Under the pieces are notes generated by a model. It was not told where the DNA came from and searched no databases. It saw only the letters and a list, made by a program, of their open reading frames with translations. This document shows, one piece after another, positions 45,167 to 53,262 of a stretch of 64,000 bases of DNA. The stretch's first letter is position 1. Each line of letters opens with the position of its first letter. The position numbers and the translations under genes are program-made. Source of the DNA: G965202915 sp965202915 (lineage in GTDB: Bacteria; Pseudomonadota; Gammaproteobacteria; Eutrophobiales; Eutrophobiaceae); the NCBI GenBank assembly GCA_965202915.1, contig OZ241847.1:2170001-2234000 (forward strand), in the 5' to 3' direction.

Positions 45167-45427
45167 ATGGACGATGGAATAAAATACGACGAATATCTCG
45201 ATGCCAAGGGTCTGAATTGCCCCTTGCCCATCTTAAAGACCAAGGTGCTGCTCAATAAAATGCAAGCCGGTCGAGTGCTTTACGTTGAAGCCACCGACCC
45301 ACATTCAAAGGTTGATTTTGAAGCCTATTGCGCCAGAACAAATCACGGTTTGTTGACCAGTGGTAAAACCGATGATGGGATTTTTTCCTTTTATATAAAA
45401 CGCGCCGAAAATCCAAAAAAAATATGA
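45167..45427 (+). CDS. TusA/SirA-family sulfur-carrier-like protein
   Basis: An 86-residue protein of the TusA fold. LDAKGLNCPLPILKTKVLLN holds the C-P-x-P motif whose Cys carries persulfide sulfur in TusA. The rest, including GRVLYVEATDPHSKVDFEAY, matches the family. TusA proteins feed sulfur to tRNA thiolation or sulfur oxidation, and some lack known partners. No sulfur genes are adjacent, so its role is open. It precedes a response regulator by about 130 bases. Confidence 0.9.
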   Translation: MDDGIKYDEYLDAKGLNCPLPILKTKVLLNKMQAGRVLYVEATDPHSKVDFEAYCARTNHGLLTSGKTDDGIFSFYIKRAENPKKI

Positions 45428-45559
45428 ACGTCCGTCGCCCATATTAACCATGATGCCCTGCTTTATTATGCAAGCGCGGCATACATCCGCAACTCTAACG
45501 AGCATATCTCATCCGGTAATGATATGATATACAGGGCATGCCGCTCCGCGGAGGATAGA

Positions 45560-46222
45560 ATGACTGCAAAAAAGATTTTAGTTGTTGACGACGACGCCAC
45601 CACTGCGATTGTTATGCAGTTGTACCTGCGAAATTTCGGTTTCCACGTACCTACTATTGCCAAGTCGGCCAGCGAGGCGATTTCCATGGCAAAAGCCGAA
45701 AGACCAGACCTGGTATTAATGGACATTCGCCTTGGAGGAGGTCTGGATGGCATTGACGCCGCCGAGGTGATCATTGAAAGGATTGGTATTCCGGTGGTTT
45801 ACGTCACCGCCTATTCGGATGAAGCCACCCTGGAACGGGCACAATTGTCCAACCCCGTCGGTTTTATTAATAAACCGTTGCGCGAAAAAGATCTGAAGAC
45901 AACACTTCGATTTGCATTGACCGGCAATAACAAGCCGCAACCAAAAACCGTCCGAAACTTTAATATGGTCTCAATGTTGCGAAATATTTATGATCTTACC
46001 CGTGCGGAAGCAAGAGTAGTGGCGACCTTGCTTAATAACCCCAATGTTGAAAATGCCGCAAACACCTTACACGTCAGTCTCTCCACCGTGCGCACGCATT
46101 TAAAGCATATATATCGAAAGACCGGCACCAAACGCCAAACGGCCCTGCTACACAAAATAGTGACCGGGCCAATCCCAACAATAATGGGTTCTCCCGAACT
46201 ACCGATCCAAACTGAGGACTGA
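45560..46222 (+). CDS. LuxR/NarL-type response regulator
   Basis: A 220-residue two-component regulator. The receiver domain (4-120) starts KKILVVDDD (acidic pair), has the phospho-acceptor Asp55 in LVLMDIRLGG, a Thr in VYVTAYS and the conserved Lys in FINKPLREKD. A C-terminal HTH (about 150-212) reads LTRAEARVVATLLNNPNVEN then LHVSLSTVRTHLKHIYRKTG. ATG 45560 is chosen because GCGGAGGATAG is just upstream. No histidine kinase is nearby, so it is an orphan in this window. Confidence 0.92.
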   Translation: MTAKKILVVDDDATTAIVMQLYLRNFGFHVPTIAKSASEAISMAKAERPDLVLMDIRLGGGLDGIDAAEVIIERIGIPVVYVTAYSDEATLERAQLSNPVGFINKPLREKDLKTTLRFALTGNNKPQPKTVRNFNMVSMLRNIYDLTRAEARVVATLLNNPNVENAANTLHVSLSTVRTHLKHIYRKTGTKRQTALLHKIVTGPIPTIMGSPELPIQTED

Positions 46223-46316
46223 GATAAATTGCCCGCAAACATTGACCCCAAAAGCAATCCCGAACAGACCATGTATTCAATCCCACGGCCTTTAGCCGCG
46301 GTTCGGTAAATAAAAT

Positions 46317-46393
46317 TGGTAGCGGGGGCAGGATTTGAACCTGCGACCTTCGGGTTATGAGCCCGACGAGCTGCCAGACTGCTCCACCCCGCA
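46317..46393 (-). tRNA. Initiator tRNA-fMet (anticodon CAT)
   Basis: A 77-base minus-strand tRNA, GCGGGGTGGAGCAGTCTGGC... to CCCCCGCTACCA, with encoded CCA and anticodon CAT in GGGCTCATAACCC. The three G:C pairs at the base of the anticodon stem (GGG/CCC) are the initiator hallmark. Position 1 is U and position 72 is U, an unpaired 1:72 like the C:A mismatch of E. coli tRNA-fMet, which is required for formylation. Confidence 0.93.
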
Positions 46394-46404
46394 CCGGACG
46401 GTCA

Positions 46405-46432
46405 AGTATAAAGGCCTGAGTTTATTTTTCAA
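46405..46432 (-). promoter_or_regulatory. Promoter of the initiator tRNA gene
   Basis: On the minus strand TTGAAA (46432-46427) and TATACT (46410-46405) are separated by 16 bases, about ten bases before the tRNA. The GC-rich stretch between the -10 box and the tRNA (TGACCGTCCGG) resembles a stringent-control discriminator. Confidence 0.65.
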
Positions 46433-46535
46433 GGGGGGCGTATAAATCCGCAATATACGGATCAGTATGGGATAGACGGGGTTGTGGTTGCGATGTGCTC
46501 GGACAATAACCGTAGCCAGAGAGATATCGCCTCAA

Positions 46536-47042
46536 CTAACCGCCACTCAATAATGCAAAAACGCCAATGATCGCACCGATTCCAACACCAATTTGAACGT
46601 CCGCGGGTGCATTAACGACGGCCTTTGTGAACCAGTCATATTCCTGTTCCGGTTGTTGCTCGGGAGCGTCGGTGGCCTGGGGCTCAGCAGATTCATCGTT
46701 TGCCGTTGTTTTGCCGTTTCCCGCTTCAGCACCATGATAAATATAATAATCACTCTCGGTAACGCGGATACCACCCAGTTCAAATGACCATATCCCGTGT
46801 TTGTCCATCTCCAGGCCGAAAAGCGCCGGCTTGTTGAGATCAAAACCGGAATCAATGGGTGTTTGTATCAAGCTGCGGTCCAGTCTCAAGCCAAAACTGT
46901 ATTGGTTCGCCGATTGACTTGCGCCGGCGAGCGGAATATTAAAATAGACGTAGGCCTGATGATCCAGAACAGGTTCGATGGCATAAAGGTTGAAAGAAAC
47001 GGCTGAAATAACCGCGAATAGAAGACAGTGTGGTTTGCGCAT
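46536..47042 (-). CDS. Hypothetical exported protein
   Basis: A 168-residue protein starting MRKPHCLLFAVISAVSFNLY with a signal peptide (about 1-21, ending LYA). A beta-rich region follows (AYVYFNIPLAGASQSANQYS, FGLRLDRSLIQTPIDSG). An acidic Gln/Pro linker (about 110-135) comes next, and a C-terminal hydrophobic helix ends it, VQIGVGIGAIIGVFALLSGG. The strong ribosome-binding site GGGGAGGATAAT supports the start at 47042 rather than 47093. The family is not recognised. It follows ssb on the same strand about 120 bases downstream, and is probably an envelope protein. Confidence 0.75.
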   Translation of the reverse strand: MRKPHCLLFAVISAVSFNLYAIEPVLDHQAYVYFNIPLAGASQSANQYSFGLRLDRSLIQTPIDSGFDLNKPALFGLEMDKHGIWSFELGGIRVTESDYYIYHGAEAGNGKTTANDESAEPQATDAPEQQPEQEYDWFTKAVVNAPADVQIGVGIGAIIGVFALLSGG

Positions 47043-47159
47043 ATTATCCTCCCCGGCTATATGAGGGCATGATGAATGACCATGAAAAACCAATATCGAT
47101 ATTTACCCTGCCAGGGGCGTATTCAAGCGGTGCCGTGAAATGCTGCAATCTCATCACCT

Positions 47160-47630
47160 TTAGAACGGGATATCATCATCCAAGTCGGCGGTCGGGCCGG
47201 GTTGTTGAGGTTTTGCCGGTGCCGGATTTTCACCCGCATTAGGCCGGGCATTTTGCTGTGGAGGCGTGCTATCAATACTGGCCGAGCCGCCACTGCGACT
47301 ATCCAGCATTTGCATTTCCCTGGCGACGATTTCCGTCGTATAGCGATCATTACCCTCCTTGTCCTGCCATTTACTTGTTTGTATTCGGCCCTCCACGTAC
47401 ACCTTGGAGCCCTTATGCAGGTATTCACCAACGATCTCGGCAAGGCGCCCGAAAAAAACCACTCTATGCCACTCCGTGCGTTCCTGCTGGTCGCCGGTTT
47501 CTTTGTCACGCCATGACTCACTGGTGGCAATACTTATGTTGGCAACCGCGGCCCCATTGGCCGTGTAGCGTATATCCGGATCATTCCCCAGATTACCGAT
47601 TAAAATAGCTTTATTAATACCGCCGGCCAT
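47160..47630 (-). CDS. ssb: Single-stranded DNA-binding protein
   Basis: A 156-residue SSB. The OB fold begins MAGGINKAILIGNLGNDPDI and continues with ISIATSESWRDKETGDQQER and KGSKVYVEGRIQTSKWQDKE. A Gly/Pro/Gln-rich linker leads to the acidic tip TADLDDDIPF that binds partner proteins. ATG 47630 follows AAGGAGACAGGGGG; the longer frame to 47804 has no family support. The order ssb - MFS - uvrA (divergent) is common in gammaproteobacteria. Confidence 0.97.
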   Translation of the reverse strand: MAGGINKAILIGNLGNDPDIRYTANGAAVANISIATSESWRDKETGDQQERTEWHRVVFFGRLAEIVGEYLHKGSKVYVEGRIQTSKWQDKEGNDRYTTEIVAREMQMLDSRSGGSASIDSTPPQQNARPNAGENPAPAKPQQPGPTADLDDDIPF

Positions 47631-47910
47631 ATTTTGATCCCCCTGTCTCCTTAATAGTGTCCTTGCTCCCGGCACAGGATACCCTTTTTGTTGGAAAGAT
47701 GACAACAAATATTTGATGCCGGCACATTCTAAAAAACGGCGGGACGGCGAGTGTCTGGCAGGACGTCTTTCCAGTGCGGGCGTCTTGCCGGTCGATCTCT
47801 GCATTCCCTTTCAAGTTGACCCCGGAACGCCGGTCACGCAACAGGTTGATTCTGCCCGCGTTGCGCAAATTATCCGGCAGAACCCTCAGACGGCGGATTT
47901 GCTGTTTTGC

Positions 47911-49332
47911 TCAGGCCTTTTGCTCAGACCGCGCATCCAGAATGTATCCGGCTTGATGCAGTGAATCGCGATCCAGATTATCGATATCAACCTTCAAATA
48001 GGCCACGCCCTCTTCCGCGACCACGGTTGCATCCACCACCCCGGATACGGCCGATAACGTGCCGGCCAGTTTGCCGGCGTTTTCGGCGTCCAGCTTGCCT
48101 ACGTTAAGCAGATAGCTCTTATGCCGAGCGAGCCGGGGCAGGGTCAATATCAGGATAAGCCAGGGCAGGGTTAATAACGCACAACCAAAATAAACCGCGG
48201 CAATACCAAATAGTGCATATAATCCACCGCCCGCTATTCCACCCACAAAAATGCCGGCAAATTGGGCGGTGGAATGTGCACCGAGGGCGGTGCCCTTGGC
48301 GGCAATCGGCGCACTGCGCGACACCTGCGAAGGCAGGAAGGCTTCAAGGTAATTAAATGCAATAAACAGCATCGTGGTCAAGAAAAACACCGCGGCATGT
48401 GAGGAATAGTATAATGCATTGCCGAATTGTGAGATAAATAGTAACAGGGTTGAAGGAAGTAGATATTTGCCGGGGTTGCCCCGGCGTTCTCCATATACCA
48501 ACACCGAGCCGGCAATCACCAGCGAAATGAGGACTACCGGCAAATAAAAATGCCAATGCATTGCCGCCTCCAGTCGGTGATGGTCGAGCAGGATAATCGG
48601 CAACACGGTAAAATTGGCCATAAGGATCGTATGGGCGATAAGGATGCTGAGATTAAGCCGCACCAAAACAGGGTTGCGGATCACCGATTTTAAATCGGCG
48701 TAAATGAATCCGGTGTCGCGATATCTGCGTATCCGCCGGGGATCGGGCACCATAACAAACAGGACGGCTATCGCGGCAACGGCGAGCAGAGTGCACAATA
48801 GGAACAGGCCGGCGTGGCCCACCACCGCGTACATTATCGGCCCGGCAACAAAGGCGAATGAAAACGCGAGCCCTATGCCGCCGCCAATAATCGCCATGAT
48901 CTTGGTACGCTGCTCATCTCGGGTTAAATCCGCGGCCAGCGCCAGCGTGGCCGCGGCTATCGCACCGGCCCCCTGCAACGCCCGACCGATAATGATCATA
49001 TCGATGGTATCAGCCCCGGCGGCGATCAGACTGCCCACGGCGAAAATAACCAGTCCCAGGGTAATAACCGGTTTTCTTCCCCAGCGATCGGATAACAGGC
49101 CAAACGGGATTTGAAAGACCGCCTGCGTCAGACCGTAGATCCCCAGCGCAAGCCCGGTCTTAAAAGGCGTGTTGCCGGCAAGCTCGTTTGCCATCAGGGC
49201 AATGACCGGCAACAGCATAAACAGCCCCAGCATGCGAAGAAACAGCACCAGGGAAACGGACGCTCCAACTTTTAACTCAAAAGCGGAAATTTTATTATCG
49301 GGGGTCACTGACGATTGAATTGCATCACGCAT
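47911..49332 (-). CDS. YajR-like MFS transporter with C-terminal ferredoxin-like domain
   Basis: A 473-residue major facilitator protein with 12 helices. GLLSDRWGRKPVITLGLVIF between helices 2 and 3 is the MFS signature A, and GRALQGAGAIAAATLALAAD follows. After helix 12 a soluble domain of about 65 residues (LNVGKLDAENAGKLAGTLSA ... VAYLKVDIDNLDRDSLHQAG) looks like the betaabbab YAM domain of E. coli YajR. The exported substrate is unknown. ATG 49332 gives the family N-terminus. It is divergent from uvrA with 49 bases between, and lies just upstream of ssb on the same strand. Confidence 0.9.
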   Translation of the reverse strand: MRDAIQSSVTPDNKISAFELKVGASVSLVLFLRMLGLFMLLPVIALMANELAGNTPFKTGLALGIYGLTQAVFQIPFGLLSDRWGRKPVITLGLVIFAVGSLIAAGADTIDMIIIGRALQGAGAIAAATLALAADLTRDEQRTKIMAIIGGGIGLAFSFAFVAGPIMYAVVGHAGLFLLCTLLAVAAIAVLFVMVPDPRRIRRYRDTGFIYADLKSVIRNPVLVRLNLSILIAHTILMANFTVLPIILLDHHRLEAAMHWHFYLPVVLISLVIAGSVLVYGERRGNPGKYLLPSTLLLFISQFGNALYYSSHAAVFFLTTMLFIAFNYLEAFLPSQVSRSAPIAAKGTALGAHSTAQFAGIFVGGIAGGGLYALFGIAAVYFGCALLTLPWLILILTLPRLARHKSYLLNVGKLDAENAGKLAGTLSAVSGVVDATVVAEEGVAYLKVDIDNLDRDSLHQAGYILDARSEQKA

Positions 49333-49381
49333 GTAAAAACATTTATAGTAACAGGTTATTTTGTCACTGGCGAAAGAGTAA

Positions 49382-52261
49382 ATGGATAGTATTAGAATAC
49401 GCGGGGCACGCACCCATAACCTGAATAATGTTGACCTGGATATTCCCAGGGACCGGCTCATCGTGATCACCGGGATCTCCGGATCAGGCAAATCATCGCT
49501 TGCATTTGATACCATCTATGCGGACGGGCAACGGCGTTACGTTGAATCGCTGTCGGCCTACGCGCGCCAGTTTCTATCGGTGATGGAAAAACCCGACGTC
49601 GATCATATAGAGGGTCTTTCACCGGCAATTTCCATCGAACAAAAATCAACCTCACATAACCCCCGTTCCACGGTCGGCACGATCACCGAAATCTATGATT
49701 ATCTGCGCTTACTGTTTGCAAGAGTGGGTGAACCGCACTGCCCCACGCATCGGACGCCGCTGGCCGCGCAAACCGTCGGTCAGATGGTGGATCAAGTGAT
49801 GACGCGTGAACAGGGGGAAAGATTAATGCTGCTTGCTCCGGTGGTACAGGATCGCAAGGGCGAACACGTGCAATTGATAGAACGACTCAGGATAGATGGT
49901 TTTTTGCGGGCGCGGGTGGACGGGCAAATCATTGAACTGGACAACGTGCCCGCTCTCGATCTTTATAAAAAACACACAATAGAAGTGGTGGTCGATAGAT
50001 TCAAGATTAAACCCACGCCGGAAATGCAACTCAGATTGAGCGAGTCCTTTGAAACCGCACTGAAATTATCCGAAGGTACGGCAAAGATCGTTGCAATGGA
50101 TAATGAATGCGATGAACAACTGTTTTCTTCATTGTTTGCCTGTAATCAATGCGGTTATAGCCTGAACGAGCTTGAACCAAGATCATTTTCCTTCAATAAT
50201 CCGGCCGGTGCCTGTGACGGCTGTGACGGCCTTGGGATAATAGAGTTTGTCGACCCGGATCGAGTCGTGCGGGACCCTGATCTGAGCCTGCCCGGCGGCG
50301 CGATAAAGGGTTGGGACAGACGCAACGCCTATTATTACCAAATGCTAAAGTCTCTCGCTCAGCATTATAAGTTTGAGCTTGACGCGCCGTTTAACCGTTT
50401 ATCAAAAGAGATACAAAACGTGATTCTTTACGGCAGTGGAACCGCCGAGATTGAATTCCAATATCTGCACGACGGCGGTACTCCCCTTGTTCAACGCCAT
50501 ACTTTTGAAGGCGTGTTGCCGAATATGCAACGACGCTTGCGGGAAACGGAATCAATTACGATGCGGGAAGAGCTGTCCAAATACCAGACCAGCACAAGCT
50601 GTTCAAAATGTGACGGCACCCGGCTGAACCAAGCCGCTCGCCACGTGTTTATAGAGACCATGGCCTTGCCGAATATCACCGCGATGACCATCGTCAAGGC
50701 GCAATCTTTTTTTGCGTCATTGCACTTGCAGGGAAGTCGCGGTGAAATTGCCGCCAAGATACTCAAGGAAGTGAACGACCGTTTGCGTTTCCTGGTCAAC
50801 GTCGGGCTGGATTATTTGACGCTTAACCGCAGTGCCGAAACACTTTCCGGCGGAGAGGCGCAGCGAATACGCCTGGCCAGCCAGATCGGTGCCGGACTGG
50901 TCGGGGTAATGTACGTACTGGATGAACCTTCCATCGGATTGCATCAGCGTGATAACCGGCGACTGTTATCCACCCTGTTCGATTTACGTGATTTGGGAAA
51001 TACCGTGATCGTCGTTGAACACGACGAGGAGGCGATCAATGCCGCGGATCACGTCATCGACATCGGTCCGGGCGCCGGTATTCATGGAGGCTGCATTGTC
51101 GCCGAGGGCAAACCTGAGGAGATCGCCGCCGATCCAAATTCGCTGACCGGACAATACTTGTCCGGCGTGAAAGAAATTGCAACACCCAGGCGACGCACGA
51201 CCTATGACAAGACGCGCACCCTAAAACTGACGGGCGCAAGCGGTAATAATCTGAACTCGGTGAATTTGGCAATACCAATAGGGCTTATGACTTGTGTAAC
51301 GGGTGTATCCGGATCGGGGAAATCGACACTGGTCAACGACACGCTGTATAAAATCGCGTCACATAAATTGAATTGCGCCAATACTGAGCCGGCCCCATAT
51401 CAATCCATCTGCGGTCTGGAACATTTTGACAAAGTCATCGATATCAATCAGAGTCCAATAGGACGCACGCCGCGCTCTAATCCGGCCACCTACACCGGTG
51501 TATTTACACCGATACGGGAGTTGTACGCGGCCACTCAGGAGGCGCGTTCACGCGGCTATAAGCCGGGACGCTTCAGTTTTAATGTAAAAGGCGGTCGTTG
51601 CGAAGCCTGTCAGGGAGACGGTTTGATCAAGGTGGAAATGCACTTCCTGCCGGACATATACGTCCCCTGCGACGTTTGCAAAGGCAGGCGCTATAACCGT
51701 GAAACTCTGGATATTCGCTACAAGGGCGTCAATATCCGCGAAACGCTTGAAATGACCATAGAAGAGGCCCGCGAGTTATTCGACGCGGTGCCGGTGATTG
51801 CCCGTAAGCTGCAAACCCTGATGGACGTTGGGCTTAGCTATATCCAGTTGGGTCAAAATGCGACGACTTTATCCGGTGGCGAGGCACAACGGATAAAATT
51901 ATCCAAAGAACTGTCCAAGCGAGACACGGGTAAAACGCTTTATATTCTGGATGAGCCGACAACCGGCCTGCATTTTCATGATATTCGACAACTTTTGGCC
52001 GTACTACGGCGCTTGCGGGACCACGGTAATACGATTGTGATCATTGAGCATAACCTGGACGTGATCAAAACCGCCGATTGGATTGTCGATATGGGACCGG
52101 AAGGCGGTGACGGCGGTGGCAACATTATTGCCAAAGGCACGCCTGAGAAGATTGCACAGGCAAAAAAATCCTATACCGGGCAATTTCTCAAGAGATTATT
52201 TGCTCGCGCGACGCGGCAAAAACGCGCCGGTCGGCAAAAAACTCTCGATAAAGTGGGTTGA
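49382..52261 (+). CDS. uvrA: Excinuclease ABC subunit A
   Basis: A 959-residue damage-recognition ATPase of nucleotide excision repair. MDSIRIRGARTHNLNNVDLD begins it, followed by Walker A ITGISGSGKSSLAFDTIYAD and YVESLSAYARQFLSVMEKPD. The first zinc module is CNQCGYSLNELEPRSFSFN. The second ATPase has GVSGSGKSTLVNDTLY, NVKGGRCEACQGDGLIKVEM, TLSGGEAQRIKLSKELS and YILDEPTTGLHFHDI. Length is normal for the family. I looked for a LexA box of the CTGT-N8-ACAG type in the 49-base upstream gap and did not find one. Confidence 0.98.
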   Translation: MDSIRIRGARTHNLNNVDLDIPRDRLIVITGISGSGKSSLAFDTIYADGQRRYVESLSAYARQFLSVMEKPDVDHIEGLSPAISIEQKSTSHNPRSTVGTITEIYDYLRLLFARVGEPHCPTHRTPLAAQTVGQMVDQVMTREQGERLMLLAPVVQDRKGEHVQLIERLRIDGFLRARVDGQIIELDNVPALDLYKKHTIEVVVDRFKIKPTPEMQLRLSESFETALKLSEGTAKIVAMDNECDEQLFSSLFACNQCGYSLNELEPRSFSFNNPAGACDGCDGLGIIEFVDPDRVVRDPDLSLPGGAIKGWDRRNAYYYQMLKSLAQHYKFELDAPFNRLSKEIQNVILYGSGTAEIEFQYLHDGGTPLVQRHTFEGVLPNMQRRLRETESITMREELSKYQTSTSCSKCDGTRLNQAARHVFIETMALPNITAMTIVKAQSFFASLHLQGSRGEIAAKILKEVNDRLRFLVNVGLDYLTLNRSAETLSGGEAQRIRLASQIGAGLVGVMYVLDEPSIGLHQRDNRRLLSTLFDLRDLGNTVIVVEHDEEAINAADHVIDIGPGAGIHGGCIVAEGKPEEIAADPNSLTGQYLSGVKEIATPRRRTTYDKTRTLKLTGASGNNLNSVNLAIPIGLMTCVTGVSGSGKSTLVNDTLYKIASHKLNCANTEPAPYQSICGLEHFDKVIDINQSPIGRTPRSNPATYTGVFTPIRELYAATQEARSRGYKPGRFSFNVKGGRCEACQGDGLIKVEMHFLPDIYVPCDVCKGRRYNRETLDIRYKGVNIRETLEMTIEEARELFDAVPVIARKLQTLMDVGLSYIQLGQNATTLSGGEAQRIKLSKELSKRDTGKTLYILDEPTTGLHFHDIRQLLAVLRRLRDHGNTIVIIEHNLDVIKTADWIVDMGPEGGDGGGNIIAKGTPEKIAQAKKSYTGQFLKRLFARATRQKRAGRQKTLDKVG

Positions 52262-52323
52262 TACCTTTTCAAACTGAGCGCATTTCATTTATCATGAATA
52301 CAACAACCCATTAAATATATGAT

Positions 52324-53259
52324 ATGAAAGCGCTTATTTGTGGCTCAGTTGCCTACGATAATATTATGGTCTTTCCGGACTATTTTAAAAACCATATTTT
52401 GCCCGATAAGGTACACATGCTTAATGTGTCATTCATGGTGCCGAGTCTGAGGCGCGAGTTCGGCGGCTGCGCGGGAAACATCGCCTATAATCTAAATCTG
52501 CTCATGGATGATATTGCCGTGCCCATGGGAACGGTGGGTAAAGATTTCCAACCTTATGCAAACTGGATGGATAAAAATAAGATAAATCGGCAATGCGTCA
52601 GAGTCATTGATACCGTTTTTACCGCGCAGGCCTACATTACCACCGATTTGGATGATAATCAGATCACCGCTTTTCACTCCGGGGCGATGGAATTTGCGCA
52701 TCACAACAAAATTGTGAACAAAGACGATATAGCCATCGGCGTGATTGCGCCCGATGGCCGTGAAGGCATGCTTCAGCACGCCGCACGGTTTCATGATCTG
52801 GGCATTCCTTTTATCTTCGACCCGGGACAGGGCATGCCTATGTTTGGCGGAGAAGAATTAAAGGATTTTATCCATCAGGCGGATTGGATCACGGTCAATG
52901 ATTATGAATGGCAGCTCATGCAAAAGTACACCGGATATAACGCCGAGGAGGTTGCCGAACAGGTGCGGGCACTGGTTGTGACCCTGGGCGGTCAGGGATC
53001 GATAATTTACGCGGCGGGCAAAGAGTATAAAATACCGGCGGTACAAGTTGATCACTTACAGGATCCAACCGGTTGCGGCGATGCTTTTCGCGCCGGCCTG
53101 ATGTACGGCTTATTAAAAGATATGGATTGGGAAACCATGGGGCGCGTTGCATCGTTAATGGGCGCCATCAAGATTGCATCACACGGCAATCAGAATCATT
53201 CATTCACGTTCGACGAGTTTCAAGCAAAATTCAAAGAAAGCTTTAACCGAACAATATAA
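52324..53259 (+). CDS. PfkB-family sugar/nucleoside kinase
   Basis: A 311-residue ribokinase-like enzyme. It opens MKALICGSVAYDNIMVFPDY; the substrate loop FGGCAGNIAYNLNLLMDD and the catalytic signature DPTGCGDAFRAGLMYGLL (anion hole and Asp base) are intact. The start and lid resemble bacterial adenosine kinases annotated in proteobacteria. Phosphorylation of a sugar or nucleoside is secure, the substrate is not. It follows uvrA by about 60 bases and converges on the MMPL gene with three bases between. Confidence 0.9.
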   Translation: MKALICGSVAYDNIMVFPDYFKNHILPDKVHMLNVSFMVPSLRREFGGCAGNIAYNLNLLMDDIAVPMGTVGKDFQPYANWMDKNKINRQCVRVIDTVFTAQAYITTDLDDNQITAFHSGAMEFAHHNKIVNKDDIAIGVIAPDGREGMLQHAARFHDLGIPFIFDPGQGMPMFGGEELKDFIHQADWITVNDYEWQLMQKYTGYNAEEVAEQVRALVVTLGGQGSIIYAAGKEYKIPAVQVDHLQDPTGCGDAFRAGLMYGLLKDMDWETMGRVASLMGAIKIASHGNQNHSFTFDEFQAKFKESFNRTI

Positions 53260-53262
53260 AAA

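Noticed and set aside
49333..49381. LexA (SOS) box before uvrA
   Set aside because: No CTGT-N8-ACAG pattern is present in the short gap.
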